Shown here piece after piece: positions 34,201 to 43,690 of a stretch of 64,000 nt of DNA. Made by a program: the position numbers and the translations under genes. Each line of letters opens with the position of its first letter. Within the stretch, counting starts at the first letter, position 1. The DNA lies in contig ML978123.1 in the NCBI GenBank assembly GCA_010015805.1, positions 2,542,001-2,606,000 on the forward strand, in the 5' to 3' direction. The notes under the pieces are model-generated. The model did no database searches. It was not told the DNA's origin and saw only the letters and a program-made list of their open reading frames with translations. The DNA comes from Rhizodiscina lignyota (taxonomy: Eukaryota > Ascomycota > Dothideomycetes > Aulographales > Rhizodiscinaceae).

Positions 34201-36148
34201 TACGGAGACCGAGAAGTCGCAGTTTATGCGATGGCAATGCCAGGCATCGGATCGCGCTTTCAATGAGTTTGTCCAGCCCAGTGATCTGGTGGCTGTCCGA
34301 CTGACTTAGTGCTGAGAGGTACTGTTCAATCCCTTGCCAATAAGGCAAGACTCCGACAAGTTCACTCGACTTGGAAAGAGACACGTCAAATGCTGATATA
34401 CCTTCGTCGAGAGATTGGTGACTTCGGCAGAGGTACTCAAAGCACTTGCCCCAAGCAAATTTCTGAAATGGTTCCCCTTCGGAGCCTGATAGGAAGTCTG
34501 TATGCACGTATTCCGCGATAACATGCAGCAGATCTCTTTGCGTTCTTTCCGGAGAGTATAGCAATTCAAATATGCCAATTTCACTACTGCAAAGGTGAAG
34601 GAGTCCTAGATCTGCTGGAACGTTTTGGGCTTCCCTCCGGAGCCTTTTGAAATCCTCTTGTATGTAATTCTCAAGTTGTGTAGTCAGCAAGGTTTTCTTA
34701 GGTTCTTTGGCTCCAAAGACGTCCAATGGCGCAAGATTTGTGAGCAGGACTGCCAGTTCGGATGGAGAGTTCTCCCACTCCGTAACAATAAATCGGCGTA
34801 GTATCGGAAGAACCATTGGTTTGAATCGATCCGACCCCATATCAGCGAAGAACATGCAGAAGCTGATAAACCTTGACTTCCAGGGTTTAGTGTTCGTTCG
34901 TTCGAGGAGATGCACGTATGGCAGCACTGCATCCATGGGGCAATATTGAAAGGCTATGGCAGCTGAGGCAAGCACATCAGCTGACAGCGGTTCATATGTG
35001 CTGGGATTTCGTTCAAAAAGGTCGAAGAGGGCCTTCAACCGATCCAGAACAGGCTTCCAATTAGCGATTCGAGATCCACTCCTTACGCCAGCCAGTTCGG
35101 ACAAGAACCTGACGCTCATCTCAATGTCAGTTTCGTTGCCATCGACAGAGACTTCCGTTGCGTCAATAATGACGTCCAATGCCGGCTTAAAGCTTTCTGC
35201 ATCACAATGATGGATAAGAGCAATAACCGTTCCGTGGATCACGGCTCTCTGTGCAAGATTTTCACTTCCGTTTCTCTTATCGACACCGATTCTCAGCAAC
35301 TCTTGCAGTATCGGTAGAGCAGCAGAATGCAGGCCTTTCTGTACACCTCTCATGCTCTCCGCGAACAAGCTCATTATACCCTGTTGGTATAGCTCGCTAA
35401 CCTCACTTCCTCGCAAGTCTCGCAGTATATGTTCCACAATCTTGTTCAGCGGTTCTTTGTTTTTGTGATATGCCACCCCCGCCTTTCTTAAGAGGAAGCT
35501 GAACCCTTCAGCAGCGAACCGCGCAATGAATGGCTTCTGTTTCTCCTTCCCCAGGAGTGGCGCAAGGAGATCGTATGTGGGTCGAAGGTCAGGCACAAGG
35601 AGGCGTGAAAGGTATTTGAAGAGCCATACTATTGTGTTGAGGCTCCATTCGATCACTTCAATGTCTGGATTCGTGCTTGCGATGGTCGATAAAATCCGAA
35701 CGCTGCGCTCGAAAAACGTCTCAAACCTTGCGCCGAGGTCGTGCGCAAACTGCGCGAGGAGGTCGAGGAGCGGTTCGAGAGAAATTGTCGTTCCATTTTC
35801 GATATATGACAGTAGGAACTCTGCGACTCGTTGCTGGTGGTGCAGAAGCTGTGGAAGTGTCTCGGAGAGCAGCTCGACATCCTGCACAAAGTTTGTGAAG
35901 TGTTCTGACAGATTTTTGTCTTTCCATTCTTCCAAAGATGCTCTGAAATGTGAGGTATATGTCGACAGGTCCTGCTCAGCCAACTCTTGATATGTAGAGG
36001 TCGTTCGCCGCACTGGATCGATGTTAAGTTTTGTGATGCGATGGCTAAAGGATTCGAATCGGTGCTTGTTCGTCGACTTTGTGGCCTTGGAATTTTTGAC
36101 GACCTTGAAAGCTCTTTTGGCCTTATCTCCTCTCGATATCACGGCCAT
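28211..36148 (-). CDS. UTP20: U3 snoRNP component UTP20 (2645 aa, intronless)
   Basis: A single uninterrupted frame of 2645 residues; yeast Utp20 has 2493. The N-terminus MAVISRGDKAKRAFKVVKN and H-R-F-E-S-F-S-H-R-I matches the Utp20/DRIM family. The whole length is alpha-helical HEAT/ARM-like repeats, with the DRIM domain in the middle (about 850-1500). The tail is highly basic (K-V-A-A-K-E-R-R-E-E-R-R and K-R-K-K-R-E-H-A-K-E-K), consistent with nucleolar location. Utp20 belongs to the small-subunit processome and is needed for 18S rRNA maturation. Absence of introns over 7.9 kb contrasts with the intron-bearing neighbours. Antisense frames inside it are shadows. Confidence 0.95.
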   Translation of the reverse strand: MAVISRGDKAKRAFKVVKNSKATKSTNKHRFESFSHRITKLNIDPVRRTTSTYQELAEQDLSTYTSHFRASLEEWKDKNLSEHFTNFVQDVELLSETLPQLLHHQQRVAEFLLSYIENGTTISLEPLLDLLAQFAHDLGARFETFFERSVRILSTIASTNPDIEVIEWSLNTIVWLFKYLSRLLVPDLRPTYDLLAPLLGKEKQKPFIARFAAEGFSFLLRKAGVAYHKNKEPLNKIVEHILRDLRGSEVSELYQQGIMSLFAESMRGVQKGLHSAALPILQELLRIGVDKRNGSENLAQRAVIHGTVIALIHHCDAESFKPALDVIIDATEVSVDGNETDIEMSVRFLSELAGVRSGSRIANWKPVLDRLKALFDLFERNPSTYEPLSADVLASAAIAFQYCPMDAVLPYVHLLERTNTKPWKSRFISFCMFFADMGSDRFKPMVLPILRRFIVTEWENSPSELAVLLTNLAPLDVFGAKEPKKTLLTTQLENYIQEDFKRLRREAQNVPADLGLLHLCSSEIGIFELLYSPERTQRDLLHVIAEYVHTDFLSGSEGEPFQKFAWGKCFEYLCRSHQSLDEGISAFDVSLSKSSELVGVLPYWQGIEQYLSALSQSDSHQITGLDKLIESAIRCLALPSHKLRLLGLRSLKHALKFQEAAESEILETALTIEESPFDLQSMRLISMHIRRLAASYPGVASHHWLSRAIPTYCFGLLHVHLTQIWGDLCTALKDICETRAGQDVTIQLALRWIEGSEAEWYELHDEQVDQGEDSKRGRFYTDFECSNLERVDELHVKSLEMIGTAKEQLKDRFEKEHRQIPEVTTACRGQALRVLQVMPQLAEKKSRLLVPMFLDWTQRTDNNDGDITGSGEEADTSSTTLSKQRWNRKDQKSMVSLLAAFNNPRVLYQSESVYSALLLLLSNGDSELQKPALQGLLAWKNPAIERYKEQLFNLLDDDRFREQLSVFLDVGNEDSSIQEDHREELMPVLLRLLYGRMIARGGAATKGGGLESRRKAVFSALTRFGDENLGKFLSIALGPLDDLKLISDGKVDEQELEKEPMTLRKQQGLLNMLKDMLSTLGTTFRPLVDRLIEPILFSLFSATAAMDSSEANSLARSVRQLCLQCLVAIFEKFPDLDWVVYMPAIFEKVVNPRLSNLPMETAHSISGMLKLFGAWATSPETAHLLFKYNDDVLPQIAKCLMVESAKDHVKSFVLQLVTRLTTISSDSPAIGGALERHGEGLLKAVEAVLRGHAPKDVLDLAVATVQALAPFIPRDQCMGLIEVFTFLLQQPPKRVPPKTKSEILRALTPIFASLDPHEDSSADGLEAIHLNFESVFMRDDQGEYHTRSTLSRKVAPQIYSALGPLFAYFEDQDSRIRLSHLFELLVRSTKSLQEIATVSQGLNAFSESRLDEPDFERRQEAFETIRLNSEAWDLNQWTPIVHNLLFFIKDDEDMIRANASLCLRRFVEASAAAPQDFLSFIEATLLPAIHKGLQKSSSELVRNEYLAALAHTVKCHQELESIQDMRVLLVGDDDEASFFNNILHIQQHRRLRALRRLAKEAQTGALSSGNISRIFIPLIEHFVFDTREDGDANAHNMIKEAIETIGVLSEWLEWPQYRALIKRYSSYIESKAELEKTMMKLLGVLVDALCRAAEDRESTGNDDNNVPSKLSKTAPKAEKLSDELSQSILPQLSGYLHHKDETTVARRVPVAITIAKILRLLPEAEFSMRLSPMLTDLSNILRSRSQESRDLTRRTLADITTLIGPAYFGFVLKELRRSLQRGYQLHVLSFTVHSILVSTSSNFKLGDLDYCLNDIITIIMDDIFGVTGQEKDAEEYISKMKEVKSSKSYDSMELIAQITTIPHLIDLVRPIQMLLFEKLDERMVNKIDELLRRFRRGLVKNEAAAGRGMLVFCYEVWSEAYKSDVQPTPGADYKTKRYLSNAKVASKASSRSQTTIQTSRLVRFAIEVMRDIIPKYEELQSPANLTGFMNFIGDAIVGAQEDVKIAAMRLVASIIRVVKSFEKLDEDAMVYAREAMRVVRDAHSTHTEAAQAALRMASEILQKRQDTVIRDNDVAFLLRALKNDLEESVDRQSTAFGFVRAVINRRIVVPEVFEIADQVRAIMVRSHSRESRKLARDVYFAFFMTPDYLHTKRLFEKHIGFFVKNLSFEHAEGRQSVMETLHLLLTKSGDKTIDGVKMIDEIHDMVFLPLVMTLVNDDSEECRSFAEILIKDVFERANDVKRKGFLDMVLEWTKKDDNPTLRQTGFRCWSAYLDVQQQNAEQSPAFIKSARSLLKEATQDPNPENDELVYFALKAVASYVKLNNKAASNSAFTPDKGHLWSFIRESQFFPDIWVRLVAAKLVGLYLADFAANNAKSSSFNAVPLLGSGGLRLDKDQMFQITRANIRFIATPEPEPNEELISQAVKNLAFMGRCFAANHLTWVPGEASDPASENDEDKEDGVDSEDEMSDSEEQNQRGRKTAIRYLISRLAFVLRRAPTAPRAPALRPHLGAMQLLTSLCTNVETELLEDSLPPVLRALHNLTDPSITHLTSHDADFNSTFSALQDNARELLNKVQEKLGTEAYLAGMSKVKVAAKERREERRTKRRIEAVSMPEKVAAVKRKKREHAKEKRKERNHEMRGRRRGW

Positions 36149-37067
36149 TTTAGTTGAAATGTGGAGAGTAATGCAATCGTCGTTGTGTCGAAGGTGGGAT
36201 TCATGAAAAAATTGGATGACATAAGTGAAATCTTGGCGTTTATCTAACTATTCCTCATTAGGACGAAACCTCCGACCTCCGATTCTTTGGAAAGCATCGC
36301 GTCCTCATTCCCATCGTACACTCCCCTGTTGTATCCTGCCTCTATCCGGGCCGGACATTATGGTTTTATGCTCGCATCCATGCGCCAATGGTGCCCAAGT
36401 GGCGCTTCAGCTTTCTAGCATCTTGTGAAGTAACCTTAAAATGAAAGCAATAGGCAAGTACCAATCGCAAACTGCTACATGGTGCTCTTGAGCACTCTAA
36501 CTGCACTGTAAGCAGAGGCTTTCTTCAATCTTGATGCTTTCAATCATAGACACACAGAGCTATCTCCTCATCTAGGCAGTTCTCTTCTCCTGTAAATACT
36601 GTCTTGTCAGATTCCTGCTTATTGTCGAATGTTCTCTCTTCCATCATCCAGTACCAAAGAGGTGGCCGATCTATTTAACTTTCGAATGGATACCCTTTTA
36701 ATCGACACGTTTGCTTGGCAAGCACTCAGAGTGGTGAAATTATCGCCGGCATTTGACTTCACATGCTCGGCTTCATACCGTGATTGTTACGAGCCGCGTT
36801 GCTCGTACTGCTCGTCGTACCGACCGGTCCGAGCTGGGATTCAGCGGTCTATCTCCAAGTACCAGAATGATAGCCAGTGTACGGGCTGAAATGGATTCGT
36901 CTTACCGTGCAATCTCCGGCTCCTAGGCGTACTCGCTGGCATTGAGGGGACTAGCGTACGATCGCTGCTAATGATGGCGAGACTTGACGGGGCTTTTATA
37001 AGTAAGCTCCGAAGAATGCGCTTCATATATTTCATTCAGTATCTCCATTCTTTGAAAACAAATCAAA
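36149..37067. other. Divergent promoter (UTP20 / FAD oxidase)
   Basis: 920 bp with no recognisable gene. A TTTATAAG box at 36994-37001 lies about 70 bp before the ATG at 37068. Confidence 0.5.
36994..37001 (+). promoter_or_regulatory. Possible TATA box
   Basis: TTTATAAG about 70 bp upstream of the FAD-oxidase ATG. Sequence match only. Confidence 0.35.
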
Positions 37068-38971
37068 ATGAAGCTCTACCTTTTCGCTCTTCTCTTGCCC
37101 GTCACAACATCCGCTGCAGCACAATGCAAGCTTACCACTCAGCACGACTCTTGGCCGACTGAGGCAGACTGGTCCGCTCTCAACAACAGCATATCTGGTC
37201 AACTCATCCAAACCGTACCAGTTGCATCTTCCTGCTGGCCAGGCAACCCGTTCAATTCTAATGTCGATTGTGCAACTGTACGCTCAAACTGGACATCTGC
37301 GGCGTTCCACGCACAGCGCCCGGAATCAGTCGATTTTCCTGTTTTTACAAACAACTCATGCATTCCACCCGACTCACCGGGTTATACTAAAGCACAGGGC
37401 TGCACATTGAGAGGTTTACCGCAATACATTGTGGACGCTACAGGCGCGGCCCAGGCTGCCGTGGCATTGAAATGGGCTGCGGATCGAAACGTCAGAGTTA
37501 TAGTAAAGGGAACTGGTCATGATCTGTGCGGACGGGACGTCTCGAAATATGTGATATTATACTACGCGAGTGTTAACGATATCAGATCCTCTGGCGCTAA
37601 TTCCCTCTCCATTTGGACCCACAATCTCCGCCGGATCCAGTTCCACAATAACTGGTCTCCAGAGAATTGCAACTCGCAGGAGCACTGGTCGGTAGCTACA
37701 CTGGGAGCTGGGTGGACCTGGGGCGGGATTATACAACATGCTGACAAGCATGGCAAAGTGGTCGTTAGTGGAGGAACTCCAACAGTGGGAATAGGAGGCC
37801 ACACTGGTGCTGGAGGTCATGGTCCGCTTTCTGCCATCAAAGGACTAGCTTCAGATCAAATTCTGCAAGTGACCATTGCTACTACACAAGGGAATGTCTA
37901 CATAGCGAATGACTATCAGCATCAAGACCTGTTCTGGGCTGTTCGCGGAGTAAGCACTGTCTTCGGTAATATTTGCGGCAAGAAGCTAAAACGTACTAGG
38001 GCGGTGCTGGAGTTTATGGAGTCATTACTGAATATGTCATTCGAACGTACACATCACCAAGAACAGCACTTGCAACCCTCCAGGTCCAGGCAGCACAAAA
38101 CACACCTAACACTATCGGAGCTGCATGGAATGCAACAGCCCTCATTGCAAGTAGTCTACCCGACTTGATGGACCAAGGCATCACAGGAACGGGTTTCGTA
38201 GCGACGGGGTCTCTTGTTGATCAGTTCATCCCAGATGCTCCTTCTCCTGCTGTTGGGCCAGTATCATTCGTTGCCCTGAACGCATTCAACACCACATCAG
38301 TCGCAATGAATACTACCCTCCTCCCGGTGGTCGACCGAATCCGGCGAGAATTAGGCACACTCCTAACCATCAAGTACACACCACCAATAGAATTCCCCAC
38401 CTTTTGGGAGTGGTTCAACGCATCCAGCAAACCCATGCCCGTCGCGTACTACGGAATCGATTCCTCCCGCCTGCTTTCAAAACAAAGCATTCAGATCCCA
38501 GTCCCAGCACTCACACAGAAAATCAAAGACCTGATGACGCCACAGGACAGCACCTTCGGCAGCGTCCTCGTGTTGACCATGGCTGCCGGTCGCGGTGTCG
38601 CAGACGTTCCACCCATACGAAGAGGCGCCGTATTGCCCGCCTGGCGCTCGTCCTATATACATGCAATCGCCAGCACAGCGCACATTGACGAGCAATTGCC
38701 ACCGGCGCAGGCCATGGCGGGGGCTGGGGCGTGGCTTAACGACAACACGGAGCTGAGATGGGACGCTATCCAACGCGGTGCTGGATCGTACGTGAACGAG
38801 GCGAATCAATTCACACCAGAGTGGAAGTCGCGGTTCTGGGGTGTGAATTATGATCGATTGAAGCAGATAAAGCTCAAGTATGATCCGTCGGAGACTTTGT
38901 TTGTGGCACAAGGTGTCGGAAGTGATCATTGGGAGTACGATCTGAATTCTGGGAAGCTCTGCAGATCTTGA
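37068..38971 (+). CDS. Secreted FAD-linked oxidoreductase, berberine-bridge type (617 aa)
   Basis: Exons 37068-37949 and 38000-38971 (50-bp intron, G|GTAAGC...TAG) give 617 residues. A signal peptide (MKLYLFALLLPVTTSAAA) precedes an FAD_binding_4 (PCMH) domain with V-K-G-T-G-H-D-L-C-G-R, where the His is the usual covalent flavin attachment site, then L-G-A-G-W-T-W-G, V-G-I-G-G-H-T-G-A-G-G-H-G and W-A-V-R-G-G-G-A-G-V-Y-G-V across the splice. The BBE domain ends W-G-V-N-Y-D-R-L-K-Q-I-K-L-K-Y-D-P. Family members oxidise carbohydrates or secondary metabolites extracellularly. Compared with relatives that read G-R-S-S-G-A-N-S-L-S-I-W, this one has about 17 extra residues after G-R, open in frame but not removable as an intron in a consistent phase. 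Substrate is unknown. Confidence 0.88.
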
Positions 38972-39247
38972 ACAAGCTCAGATTCGAAAAAGCAAGTGAG
39001 GCACAACAGACCACCCTCTCGGAATATTGCATCTTGAGATCTACACTGACCATGAGTCGGACCTCTCTAAACACATACAAGATCAAAACAAGCTAGTCGT
39101 TATACGTTGTATGCATGGAGTATATTCATATCCATTTGTCTATAATTGTCCAGATCCTTTCTTCCTCAAAGACGTCCGTCAAAATATGTACATGTTCAAG
39201 AATGGAAAAGTACACAAAACAAATTTTCTTTTAGCTAGCACTCGACT

Positions 39248-40681
39248 CTAAGAAGTCGCATACACTGAGCCATAATCACTCAGCTCCGTGCCGCTTACCA
39301 GCTTGCCGTCGCTGGCCATGAAGAACGCGTACTTCTGGATGTAGTCCTGGCTGTCCATCCACGGCAGGACCTCCTCCAAGAAGCTGGCGATCTGGTCGTC
39401 GGTGCCGTCGGTGGTGCCGAACTCGGTGATCCAGAGGGGCTTCTTGAACTGGTTCCATGCGCCCTCGAGGTAGCTCTTGAAGTAGGCGACGTTGCTGTAG
39501 CTGTCGTACCAGTGCAGGCAGATGAAGTCGACCTGGCAGTCGTCGCCGCACGAGTCGAGGAAGTTGCCCATCCATGTCAAGCCCATGGGAGCGCCACCGT
39601 TCGTGACGGCAGGAGAGCCGAGCTGGACGCCGGAGTTGGCGAAGGGCATCATGTAGGTCTTGAAGCCCTCGGCGGCATCGTCTGGGGAAAGGTTGGATTG
39701 GGTGCTGAGATCAGGCTCGTTGAAGCACAGAAGATGCTCGCTGCCCTTGCTGATGGCGTCCTTGGCGTTAGCGCTCCAGCTCGAGGTGAAGTCACTGTCG
39801 GTGCCCCAAAGCAGTGGGGCGAACTCGAAGTCCTCACTGTTAAGGCCACTGTCAGAGGAACCCCAGTCGTAAGCCCACGAAACCTTGGTGCCTTCGAAGC
39901 AGGTGGTGAGGGAGGCATCGTTGTAGGGGATACCACGCTTGCTGGTTGAACCACTGGAGGTTGAGCTTGAAGCTGGCGCAGATGCGGTGCTGGACTTGGG
40001 AACCAGAGACGTAGTGGTTGTTGGCGTGGAAGTAGTCGTTGGCTTCGCCGAGGATACCACGGGAGTAGAAGAGACCACGGGAGTGGGCTTAACGGAGGTC
40101 GGCTTAGCAGATGTCTTCGAGCTTGATGGGGTCTCCACTGGAGTAGGAGTCGAAGATGGACTGGGGCTGGAGCTCGACTTCTTGCTGCTGTGGTGATGAC
40201 GATGAGACCAGGTGAAATCTGCGGCCTTGACAGAGTTGGATGATGCGCTTGCGGTTACTGTTGCGGTTGCAGTCACCACAACCACAGTCGTCGGGTAACC
40301 AGATGGAGTCTCGACAGCGGGAACAGACCACCACGCATTGGGGGCAACGGCGGAGTCATCAGAGCTGATTGCAAAGTTAGTAAAGGACCAACTAAAGCTA
40401 TGTGCAGGAAGGTAGAGACGAGATAGAGAAGCCAACTTTCAATTAGCAGCAATGTGTATGGACACTTCCTCAACCACAACATATGGGATGTCAAGTTGCT
40501 AACTAGCCAACGCTGCTAGCACGACAACCGCATGCTAACATCACAACATATATATAAAGGAAAGACGAACGACTAATGGACATGAATATTGGCAGTGACG
40601 AACATACCCTTGGGGGAGCGCAACAGCAAGCGCCGTCGAGATGAAGGACAGCAGGCCCAACTTGTTCATAGTCGGAGACAT
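39248..40681 (-). CDS. GH128 endo-beta-1,3-glucanase, Asl1-like (396 aa)
   Basis: Exons 40681-40608 and 40364-39248 (243-bp intron) give 396 residues. Exon 1 is a signal peptide (MSPTMNKLGLLSFISTALAV). A Ser/Thr/Pro-rich linker of about 110 residues follows, probably O-glycosylated, then the GH128 catalytic domain: R-G-I-P-Y-N-D, S-W-A-Y-D-W-G, F-A-P-L-L-W-G, L-L-C-F-N-E-P-D (acid/base Glu), F-I-C-L-H-W-Y-D and L-W-I-T-E-F-G (nucleophile Glu). It resembles S. pombe alkali-sensitive linkage protein Asl1 and acts on wall beta-1,3-glucan. The start is chosen because it supplies the signal peptide; the frame reads open above 40364, but that part is intron. Confidence 0.92.
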
Positions 40682-43600
40682 GATGATGATCCAGCAGATC
40701 TTGCGAAAGAGATCGCGGTATCAAGTGGTTTTCAATTGAGATTCGGCGTGGAAGATCCGAGAGATCGTGGGGGGTAGAGGTAACGCGTGGTGTTGGGATT
40801 GGTGGTCGAGATGCAGCTTCTCAGAGCGCGAGATACTATAGCCTGAATAGCCGTCCTGGGCTTATGGCGAAAACAGAAGGCGGCGAAGAGGGTGGAATGA
40901 ACGGAGATGTGTCTAGCACACGAGCGAGAGAAACGAGCGAGTGCTCTGGAGAAAAGAATGACGGCGCCGCAAAGAGAAGCAAGGTGTGAAGACAGGTGTC
41001 GTGAAGAAGAGAAGAAGTAAAAGAAGGCCAGAACGGCAGCGAAGACATACATATTGAGTGTCGACTAGCGAGAGCATATTCGCTAGAGCAGTCGCGACTT
41101 TGCGGGTACAAGCACAGCAGGCAGTTTCATGTTCCGCCACGCAATCTTCGGCAGGCTGTGTATGTCTAGGTAATGTCGGCACGTATCCACAAGGAGAGAA
41201 AGAGGAGGGGATTCCGAGAGCACAACCAGGGGCCTAGACAACTGTCATCCCCAAGGACGCCGAGGCGCGCGGCTTGTTGGTAGTTTTGGGTGAAGACAGA
41301 TGCACGAATTCAGCGGGACCTGCTGCTGAAAGGGGCAAAGTAAAGAAACGCAAAGCACATCATCACGCCGCCTTGACTCTGTTCAGTTAGACATGCAGTT
41401 CTTGGACGAGAGATGCCTGTCAAACGACATCGGCTCCCTCACGTCAACACATCTCCCGCCCGTCCATGACCGATCCGCTAGCCAGGAGTCCGGGATTCTG
41501 GTTGAAGTGCAATCTGAGCACCGGGAGGGGCGGACGGCGTCTCTGCGCCCCTTCACACTGGTGCGGGAGGTGGCACTCGGGTAGGAGAAAGCGAGATGGA
41601 ATGGAGCAGCAGTCGGCCACTGCTCGCAAAGCTTGTTCGTGGCGGACGCGCGGTGTCTTCTGCTCCTGTCTTGCCGGGCACGTTGGGTTGTTTCTGCGCA
41701 CGAAGCGGGAGGGTGGTGAAGAGGGCGAGGTGGGGCGTTCCTGAGAAATCGGCGTTCTCGGCGCCGCTGATCAGCGTTTGAAACAGAAGCGCCAGGCAGA
41801 GTCGAGCGCTGCCACTGGCTGAGGCCCGTCATCGTGAAAGACACAGGGGACCCCATGCATCTCTCTACGGCTCCTTTGCGCCAGGGGTAAAGGGGACATC
41901 GTGGCTTCTCGACGCAGTGAGCACCAATGGGCAAAATCACACCTGCGCAGTCTGTCCGTTGTGCCGTTCCTGCATGAACTCTCTCTTTTCCGGCCGGAGC
42001 GAGCGCCTGTTCTGATTCCACAAATTATTGTGGGCTTTTCCTCGAAGAACCGATGTGATTCGGCTTCACGCAGAAAAATTTGAGTTGACTTTGTCAAATT
42101 CTCGTTGAGAGCTTCCTTCTTTTCTCACTCTCGACTGACACGGAATGCCCCGTAGGGCTAAGACTCCGAAGGTCATTGATGCATATGCAACTCTGGCGAG
42201 AACTCTCAGAGGTCAAAGACACCGAAAGACACGGGTTATTGCTGGACTGGTGTGGCTTGAGATGAGACGCTTTCCCTGGCTGTCAGATCCATGGGATTTT
42301 GCCATAACCGCCATCAATTCCCGTCCTTATCGTAAAATTCGCATCCTTCCTCACGTAGGACGCTTTGTGCAGCTCCCTCTCCTTGCGCACAGTTCAATCA
42401 ATTCCTTCGAAATTACGCAGTATTCACTGCTTGGCCTCGCTACGATATTGAGACGAGTACAAAGGTCTCCCCCGCTCACCATTCACCCGGCAGCTTGCAG
42501 GGCAACATACATCTGCTCACGGCTAAGGACTACCTAGTTCTGCAGTCAGCAAAAGTAGCTACAACGTTTCTTTACTTCTGCCCTAAGGCAGCCAAGAACT
42601 AAAACTACGACACTGGGAATCTTCCTATTGGAAAATTCGCGAGGTCGCGAATGACATGCCGAAGCGGCTGCAAAGCATTTTCCAGAACTTGAAACGAGCT
42701 CTGGACGCTGCAGCACGTGTCTGGTCGTTTCGACTCAACAAATCAGTGCCATAGGGCTACGCACTGCGACCCTACATGACTGCCTTATTCCCATCGGGAA
42801 GGTCGTCGATGACATGCTGCAAGTTCTTTCTAGAACGAGCACGTTGCAACTTGCAAGAGGACTGTTGAATTCTGCTGTCATCAGTATGACTCGCACCGCA
42901 CTGAAGAAAAAGCATCTTCCTGGTGACCAGTCCATGAAGTGACACGAGATCGGAAGACTTTCCAGAATTCAAAATGTAAAATGCAATTGCAATGCCGTAT
43001 TTAGGCCGCGTGAAAATCTATCAACGCACAATGAGGTGACTTTGGAGGCCGTACAATAATTCAGCTTCATGGCTGGTCGTGTTGCATTGTCTGGATCCAG
43101 ATATTGCTGTGAAGATACGTCTCCAGCTTACAAAGAGCTGAATGCAAAGTAATGCAGCTTTAAGAGAAAGTGCGAGTCAATCGAATACGTAAAAAGTATC
43201 TGAAGAGAAATGACTTCATTGTGACTGCTTTGAGGAAGTGCTCAAAGGTACAAGCAGACTATGAGAACATCTCAACCCCAACCCTAACCCTCCAAACTAC
43301 CACTTTCACTCCAAACCTTGAGTCGAATTCAGAAAGCATCATGATAGCCATCTTCTGTCAATATCTCCTCTAGTATTGCAAGTATTTTCTCCCATTGATC
43401 AACCACGGACTAATTGATCCGATGCTGAGCTCTTCTGATCGCCTCACAAGTTTTCAGCAAGACGGTAGGATAAGCACGGAGGGAATTTCGAAAGATTCAA
43501 ATAGCGATTCTTTCTGCCAGTCGCTCCATTTCATTTCATGATGTCAAAGTTTTTCAAACTCTGTATCTGTAGTGATTGAGCTCTCTGCGCTCTCCAAAGC

Positions 43601-43690
43601 AACATCAGTCATATCACTCCAAACTATCACTCGCAAGAGCTGGATACTGCGTGGCTGGATATTCCTTTTGACGTCAGAGCATCAACCAAA
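40682..43690. other. 3.0 kb region without recognisable gene
   Basis: Only unassigned frames: a 212-codon minus frame (41383-42021) and a 130-codon plus frame with ATG (42145-42537), neither with a family motif. It contains the promoters of the divergent GH128 and O-methyltransferase genes. A two-unit CCCTAA run at about 43278 is too short to be telomeric. Confidence 0.45.

Noticed and set aside
28199-36000. Many plus-strand frames of 60-160 codons
   Set aside because: All are antisense shadows of UTP20.
39512-40196. Plus-strand frames of 145 and 85 codons
   Set aside because: Antisense to the GH128 gene; the Val/Glu-rich composition mirrors its Ser/Thr linker and catalytic domain.
41383-42021. 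212-codon minus-strand frame
   Set aside because: Arg/Ser-rich composition, no domain and overlapping frames on the other strand; looks like chance in GC-rich DNA.
42145-42537. 130-codon plus-strand frame with ATG
   Set aside because: No family resemblance and no supporting splice or promoter context.
43270-43300. CCCTAA-like units resembling telomere repeat
   Set aside because: Only about two units in an otherwise ordinary sequence; no array.
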